A stretch of 64,000 nt of DNA from Rhizobium sp. AAP43 (GTDB taxonomy: Bacteria > Pseudomonadota > Alphaproteobacteria > Rhizobiales > Rhizobiaceae), in the NCBI RefSeq assembly GCF_001296045.1, contig NZ_LJHS01000066.1, positions 40,768 to 104,767 on the forward strand. Reading direction: 5' to 3'. The notes beneath the pieces are model-generated. The model saw only the letters and a list, made by a program, of their open reading frames with translations. It did not search any database and was not told the origin of the DNA. This document shows, piece by piece, positions 59,923 through 64,000 of the stretch (positions are counted from its first letter, which is position 1; each line of letters opens with the position of its first letter). The translations under genes and the position numbers were made by a program.

Positions 59923-60276
59923 TCAGTGGCTAAGCTCGAAGTTAAGCCGAACGACATGATGGAGAAACTCTGCATCGATCAGCATGTTGAAGCCAATCGT
60001 CAGCTTCTCCGCCTCACGTCGGATCACGGTGCATCCGATATGATCATGGATGCCCAGGATCTCGAGAAAGAAATTGCTCGGTACGGCAACATGTGGCGAC
60101 ACGTCGAGCTCGGCCCCATAGAGCGATATTGTCCGGATCACGCAGCGCAGGCTTGTCGCCGTGCTCAGGTGATGGCCGACAAATACGATCTTGCCCGGCC
60201 GGTCGATCTTGAATTTCTCGAAGATCTGGTCCCGCGGGATGGGGGCTTTGACGTCTGGTATCGACTGTAGCGGCAT
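59923..60276 (-). CDS. PilZ-like protein with degenerate c-di-GMP motifs
   Basis: Protein of 117 residues, paralogue of the neighbouring PilZ protein. Alignment of the shared parts: RFYVRRP becomes KFKIDRP and DISRGGA becomes TISLYGA, so the RxxxR and DxSxxG residues that hold c-di-GMP are lost. The rest (SNFFLEILGIHDHIGCTVIR, then LTIGFNMLIDAEFLHHVVRL) keeps the fold. It may pair with the intact copy. GAGGAGCGCG lies before the ATG at 60276. It is upstream of the intact gene, so the two form an operon. Confidence 0.82.
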   Translation of the reverse strand: MPLQSIPDVKAPIPRDQIFEKFKIDRPGKIVFVGHHLSTATSLRCVIRTISLYGAELDVSPHVAVPSNFFLEILGIHDHIGCTVIRREAEKLTIGFNMLIDAEFLHHVVRLNFELSH

Positions 60277-60374
60277 GTCGCGCTCCTCAACGAGTTGCCT
60301 GATCCTAAACTAGCGCAACTTTCTGTATCCATGCTGCAATCATTCGATAAAATTCTACCGGACTTTGCATTTTG

Positions 60375-60389
60375 GTCCCGATGCGGGAC
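60375..60389. promoter_or_regulatory. Dyad GTCCCG-ATG-CGGGAC in the PilZ/ferredoxin reductase intergenic region
   Basis: Perfect 6-bp arms with a 3-bp spacer, 99 bp from the degenerate PilZ start and about 104 bp upstream of the ferredoxin reductase start. Position suits an operator for one or both divergent genes. Confidence 0.4.
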
Positions 60390-60492
60390 ACGCGATCGAT
60401 TGTTGACCACAAAGGGCCACGAAGATACGCCTAGCTCGGCTGTGTCGGCTCAACCGGGCAGTGCAAAGTGATTTTTTGAAGAGGCAGTGATC

Positions 60493-61707
60493 GTGACGGG
60501 CAGACTGGTGATCATCGGAGCGGGGCAGGCGGGGTTTGCGCTCGCGGCCAAAATGCGGACCCTGGGCGATCAGCGCCCGATCACCATGCTTGGTGCCGAG
60601 CCAGTTGCCCCCTATCAGCGCCCTCCACTGTCGAAGAAGTACCTTCTGGGCGAGATGAGCTTCGACCGCCTCCTGTTTCGCCCGGAGGAATGGTATGTCG
60701 AGAACAATGTCGAGCTCAGGCTTTCGACATCGGTCGAGATGATCGATCGGGAAGCGCGGCTTGTCCGCCTGTTCGACGGCAGCAGCATCGACTACGAGAC
60801 GCTCGTATTCGCGACCGGGGCATCGCCCCGCCGGCTGCCGGATGCGATTGGCGGCAATCTTGAAGGCGTCTACACGGTTCGCGACAAAGCCGATGCGGAC
60901 AAGCTGGCCGTGGAAATGAAAGCCGGTCGGCACGTGCTGATCATTGGCGGTGGCTATATCGGTCTTGAGGCCGCCGCCGTCGCCCGCAAGCTCGGTCTTT
61001 CGGTCACGCTCATCGAAATGGCGGATCGGATCCTCGCGCGTGTCGCGGCGAAGGAGACGGCCGAGATCATGCGGGCAATTCATAGTGCGGAAGGTGTGGA
61101 TATCAGGCAGAGGACAGGGCTCGTCCGGTTGATCGAGGATGGGGGCCGGGTGACGGCTGCCGAACTCTCCGATGGAACTGTTCTTGACATCGATATGGCC
61201 ATTGTCGGCATCGGTGTTCTGTCGAATGACCAGCTGGCCTCTGACGCCGGTCTTGAAACCATGAACGGTATCGTCGTCGATGATCACGCCCGGACTGCCG
61301 ATCCTGCCATTTTCGCCGTGGGCGACTGCGCCCTGCAAACCTGGAACGGTGAGAGAGTTCGGCTGGAATCGGTTCAGAATGCCGTAGACCAGGCAGAGGC
61401 TGTCGCGGCCCAGCTCGTCGGTGGCACTGCGGCCTATCAGCCGAAACCATGGTTCTGGTCGGACCAATACGAGGTCAAGCTGCAGATCGCGGGCTTCAAT
61501 CTCGGATATGATGAAACACTGGTGCGTGCGGGTAGCCGGGAGGGCAGCGCTTCGGTCTGGTATTTCCGCAAGGGCCAGCTGGTTGCGGTCGATGCGATCA
61601 ACGATGCCAAGGCCTATGTGACCGGCAAGAAACTTCTGGAAACGGCAAAGGTCGTCGACAAGGCTGTGCTTGCTGACCCAGCGGCCGATCTCAAACAGTT
61701 GCTGTGA
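60493..61707 (+). CDS. Ferredoxin/rubredoxin-type NAD-dependent reductase
   Basis: FAD/NAD oxidoreductase of 404 residues, of the type that reduces a ferredoxin for cytochrome P450 or dioxygenase systems (rhodocoxin reductase/ThcD-like). FAD motif GRLVIIGAGQAGFALAAKM near the start, PYQRPPLSKKYL, TGASPRRLP, second Rossmann motif LIIGGGYIGLEAAAVARKL (about 148-166), FAVGDCAL, and the C-terminal reductase domain. GTG 60493 with AGAGG 8 bases upstream is preferred; GTG 60487 is possible. No ferredoxin or oxygenase gene is adjacent. It is divergent from the PilZ pair. Confidence 0.9.
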   Translation: MTGRLVIIGAGQAGFALAAKMRTLGDQRPITMLGAEPVAPYQRPPLSKKYLLGEMSFDRLLFRPEEWYVENNVELRLSTSVEMIDREARLVRLFDGSSIDYETLVFATGASPRRLPDAIGGNLEGVYTVRDKADADKLAVEMKAGRHVLIIGGGYIGLEAAAVARKLGLSVTLIEMADRILARVAAKETAEIMRAIHSAEGVDIRQRTGLVRLIEDGGRVTAAELSDGTVLDIDMAIVGIGVLSNDQLASDAGLETMNGIVVDDHARTADPAIFAVGDCALQTWNGERVRLESVQNAVDQAEAVAAQLVGGTAAYQPKPWFWSDQYEVKLQIAGFNLGYDETLVRAGSREGSASVWYFRKGQLVAVDAINDAKAYVTGKKLLETAKVVDKAVLADPAADLKQLL

Positions 61708-61753
61708 GAGTGTGAAGCGGGGGTCCTGTCCGCGCTCCTCTGAAGACAATGAG

Positions 61754-61781
61754 AAAGGGTCCGGTGCTAGCCGGACCCTTT
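61754..61781 (+). terminator. Intrinsic terminator of the ferredoxin reductase gene
   Basis: AAAGGGTCCGG-TGCTAG-CCGGACCCTTT, an 11-bp perfect stem, followed by ATTTGTTTG. It lies 47 bp past the stop. Confidence 0.9.
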
Positions 61782-61830
61782 ATTTGTTTGTAGAATAGTT
61801 GTCGCATAAATCTAAAAGCTCAATCTTTTC

Positions 61831-61875
61831 AAAGTGATGGTAGCGCTATCACATCACTTTCAAAAAAAAGTGATG
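61831..61875. repeat. CATCACTTT repeat cluster next to the recombinase gene
   Basis: AAAGTGATG at 61831-61839, its complement CATCACTTT at 61852-61860, and AAAGTGATG again at 61867-61875. The first two flank TAGCGCTA; the last two form a hairpin with an A-rich loop. They sit immediately past the recombinase stop. This could be a recombination site or a terminator of the recombinase transcript. Confidence 0.6.
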
Positions 61876-61878
61876 CAA

Positions 61879-62811
61879 TCAGCATGCAGCAGCCCGTTCG
61901 AGAACGGGGACGCACATATCGAGGTCATGCGAGGCAAGATGCGCATAGCGCATGGTCATGGTCAGCGTCTGGTGTCCGAGCCACATCTGCACTCGGCGGA
62001 TATCGATGCCGCCCTGAACCAGGCGCGAGGCGCAGGTGTGGCGAAGAACGTGCGGCACGACATCCTTGTCGTCCGCAAATCCGATCTTGTCCTTGGCATT
62101 GTGCCAGGCAATCCGGAAGCGCTGCTGATCGATTTCGGCAAAGGGGCCGGAGTGGCGCCTGTCAGACGCTGCAATGGCAGCTGCGGCCCTCTGGGTGAGG
62201 GGGACGGAGCGCGAACGGCCCGACTTGGTGACCCAGAAGGTGACGCGATGGGCATTGATATCGCCCCAACGCAGATCGAGTCCCTCGCTCAGGCGGGCGC
62301 CTGTATCGACGAGGAACATGCAGAAGCGGTAGTAAAGTTCGGAATGGGCGCGAATTTCGGAGAACAGCAGGTCCTCCTCGTCGCGATCGAGGAATCGAAT
62401 TCGCCCGGCTTTTTCCTTTTGCCGTTTGAATTCGGGCAGACTATGGACGTCTCCCATCTTGTAGGCCTTTCGCAGTAGCTTGCTGAGGGCCGCCATCTTT
62501 CGATTGATGGTGGCGTTGCTATTACCGCGTTTGCGCAATTTGCCGATAAGTTCGTCGAGCATCGACTGCGAGAAGGTCGCAAAGCTCGGGATATCAAGGA
62601 GATCGTGAAGCTCTCCGATAAAATTGGTGACATTGTACTTGTGGCTGCCATTCATCCACAGCAGGTCGCCATATTTGGCGAACATCTCACGCAGGGAGGT
62701 TTCCCGCACCTCGTGCAGGATATTGCCGGTACTGTACTGATAATGGACGGAGTAATTGGGTACCTCGACAAAGCTGTCGAAACCCGTCCCGACCGGCAGT
62801 TCCACTTGCAT
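61879..62811 (-). CDS. Tyrosine recombinase / phage-type integrase
   Basis: Protein of 310 residues. SAM-like N-terminal core-binding region (about 60-150; NATINRKMAALSKLLRKAYK) and catalytic domain with the conserved residues: DTGARLSEGLDLRW (Arg), HVLRHTCASRL (His-x-x-Arg), LGHQTLTMTMRYAHL (His and Tyr). It looks functional. ATG 62811 has GGGGGACAT directly before it, better than the ATG at 62835. It stands alone next to repeated CATCACTTT sequences; no phage or conjugation genes are visible in this window. It may belong to a small integrated element or be a Xer-like paralogue. Confidence 0.92.
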   Translation of the reverse strand: MQVELPVGTGFDSFVEVPNYSVHYQYSTGNILHEVRETSLREMFAKYGDLLWMNGSHKYNVTNFIGELHDLLDIPSFATFSQSMLDELIGKLRKRGNSNATINRKMAALSKLLRKAYKMGDVHSLPEFKRQKEKAGRIRFLDRDEEDLLFSEIRAHSELYYRFCMFLVDTGARLSEGLDLRWGDINAHRVTFWVTKSGRSRSVPLTQRAAAAIAASDRRHSGPFAEIDQQRFRIAWHNAKDKIGFADDKDVVPHVLRHTCASRLVQGGIDIRRVQMWLGHQTLTMTMRYAHLASHDLDMCVPVLERAAAC

Positions 62812-63054
62812 ATGTCCCCCACATCTCATTCGCATGCGCGAACGAGCCCGTCGCTCGTTTCCCCGCGAGCGGCATAATTGTTATAAGATATAAAAAGTAT
62901 AGGGCAAAACGGCACAAACTTTTGTGATCGGCTCGATGCGAGCCCCTGCCATGCTTTCGATTTGCGTCTCCTGGATTGGTAGCCCTTATGGAGGGAAGGG
63001 CGGGAAAGATATTGAATTACAACAATAGTCAGGTGAACTGCTGCTTGAGCGAAA

Positions 63055-63082
63055 GGGCCCGGCTCCAAAAGAAGCCGGACCC
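63055..63082 (-). terminator. Intrinsic terminator of the porin gene
   Basis: On the minus strand, GGGTCCGGCT...AGCCGGGCCC forms a 10-bp stem with one wobble pair, followed by TTTCGC. A second hairpin (CTAATCC-GTTGT-GGATTAG, 63095-63113) overlaps the porin stop codon. Confidence 0.8.
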
Positions 63083-63109
63083 TCTAGCTATTCGCTAATC
63101 CGTTGTGGA

Positions 63110-64000
63110 TTAGAACGAACGGGTCAGGCGAACGAAGCCCGAGAAGCTGTCGTCGGAGTTGTCTTCGTCAACATACATCAGGTCAGCAGAGGCCTTCAGG
63201 CCGGTAGCGATCTGGTATTCAACGAGCAGGTCTGCAGCCCATGCGTCGTCAGAGGTGAATGCGCCACGGTCGTCGCCGAACAGGCCAGCGTCGTTGATGC
63301 CGCTGTAGTAAGTGACCTGCGGGGTGATCGAGAGCTTTTCGGTTGCCTTAAAGGTGTAGGCTGCGCCGATGTTCCATTCGGAGTTGAAGCCGTAAGCCGA
63401 CTGGCCAGAAGCCCATGCACCAGCAATGCCGAGCGTGCCCGGACCGAGGTCAGCCGAGAGAACAGCGCCGATGCCACCTTCAGATTCTTCAACGTCGTAA
63501 ACGCCGTTGACGACGATCGAAGCCGGACCGAAAGCAGCCGATGCAAAGCCCTGGATACCAACAGAGTTGGAGTAGCCGTCAACCACTGCGAGGTCATCCA
63601 CGCCGAGGCCAACGCTGAAAGCGTCCGTGGCATAGGTGTAGGTGGCCGTGTTGAAGCGAACATTGCCGAAGAAGTCGTCAGACTCACCAGCCAGACCCCA
63701 GTCGTCAGCCCAGGTCACTACGCGACCGACCTTGAAGCCGCCAACGGTGATGTAAGCCTGGTCGACGCCAACCGATGCGCGGCTGCCTTCTGCGCCCTGC
63801 GAAGCCTGCAGGCGGATGTAGGAACCGATGGTGCCGACTTCGGAGTCGTTCTTAGCTTCGAACGTCAGACGGGCACGAACTTCGCTTTCCCAGTTGTCCT
63901 GATCGAGAACGGTGTCGTCATCGTTAAAGTTGAGGGTCGCACGGACTTCGCCGCCGATCTTGAGGCAGGTCTCGGTGCCGGGGATGTAGAAGTAGCCGGT
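63110..64000 (-). CDS. Outer membrane porin (RopA/porin Omp2b-like), C-terminal part
   Basis: The frame enters from the right edge and covers the last 297 residues. Visible features: ...YFYIPGTETCLKIGGEVRAT, then alternating beta strands typical of a 16-stranded trimeric porin (for example GSYIRLQASQGA, YITVGGFKVGRV), and the terminal LTRSF with a final aromatic Phe, which is the BAM sorting signal. The sequence style (porin with KIGGEVR, acidic loops, DDSFSGFVRLTRSF) fits rhizobial RopA and Brucella Omp2. High expression is suggested by the strong codon preference. The N-terminus and promoter are outside the window. Confidence 0.93.
   Translation of the reverse strand, partial: TGYFYIPGTETCLKIGGEVRATLNFNDDDTVLDQDNWESEVRARLTFEAKNDSEVGTIGSYIRLQASQGAEGSRASVGVDQAYITVGGFKVGRVVTWADDWGLAGESDDFFGNVRFNTATYTYATDAFSVGLGVDDLAVVDGYSNSVGIQGFASAAFGPASIVVNGVYDVEESEGGIGAVLSADLGPGTLGIAGAWASGQSAYGFNSEWNIGAAYTFKATEKLSITPQVTYYSGINDAGLFGDDRGAFTSDDAWAADLLVEYQIATGLKASADLMYVDEDNSDDSFSGFVRLTRSF

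Overview
The window reads as ordinary chromosome from an alphaproteobacterium of the Rhizobiaceae (Rhizobium/Agrobacterium relatives). The basis is the high G+C, a RopA-type porin at the right edge, a PleC/DivJ-like PAS histidine kinase, many ABC uptake systems, a RIME-like intergenic palindrome and a perfect CtrA-type box. About 60 protein genes are supported. I see no rRNA, tRNA or CRISPR array. Both edge genes are cut: a polysaccharide flippase on the left and the porin on the right.

Layout. 1-11.3 kb: flippase fragment, sensor kinase, aminopeptidase N, an unusual TM-free chemoreceptor-like protein, two small-molecule exporters, and a protein with two possible winged helices. 11.3-21 kb: uracil-DNA glycosylase-like protein with an altered motif, YegD-type Hsp70, a disordered acidic protein, a short-chain dehydrogenase lacking its usual Tyr/Lys, a GGDEF-EAL protein, and two catabolic oxidoreductases. 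21-28.7 kb: ETF-ubiquinone oxidoreductase whose 3' end is tandemly repeated, an L,D-transpeptidase behind a CtrA box, two paralogous HxlR regulators around a zinc/quinone-type oxidoreductase, an MFS exporter and a lipid-kinase-like protein.

28.7-35.6 kb: a six-gene operon (ATPase, binding protein, two permeases, hydantoin/Asp-Glu racemase, GNAT) opposite a GntR/FCD regulator, probably for uptake and conversion of an amine- or hydantoin-like compound. 35.7-44.1 kb: an oligopeptide-type ABC system with a fused ATPase, a glutamine-synthetase-like ligase, and a divergent class III aminotransferase; together these suggest peptide/amine nitrogen scavenging. 44.1-46.1 kb: an ECF42-type sigma factor with its two DGPF/YCII partners. 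46.4-56 kb: SDR, TMEM43-family protein, PadR + DUF2218 pair, OsmC protein, a two-gene polyprenyl-phosphate sugar pathway (GT2 + GT39) with a divergent membrane protein, an aldo/keto reductase remnant, and AMP nucleosidase. 56-64 kb: several small proteins, an HisC-like aminotransferase, two paralogous PilZ proteins (one with its c-di-GMP motifs degraded), a ferredoxin reductase, a lone tyrosine recombinase with flanking repeats, and the porin.

The most interesting signals are small: the 75-bp tandem repeat that re-copies a gene's stop codon inside a hairpin, a nested 83-bp palindrome with IS-end-like arms, two matching 16-bp palindromes 36 kb apart, the intact/degenerate PilZ pair, and the inverted chemoreceptor. 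I did not find a clear new multi-gene defence or biosynthetic system.
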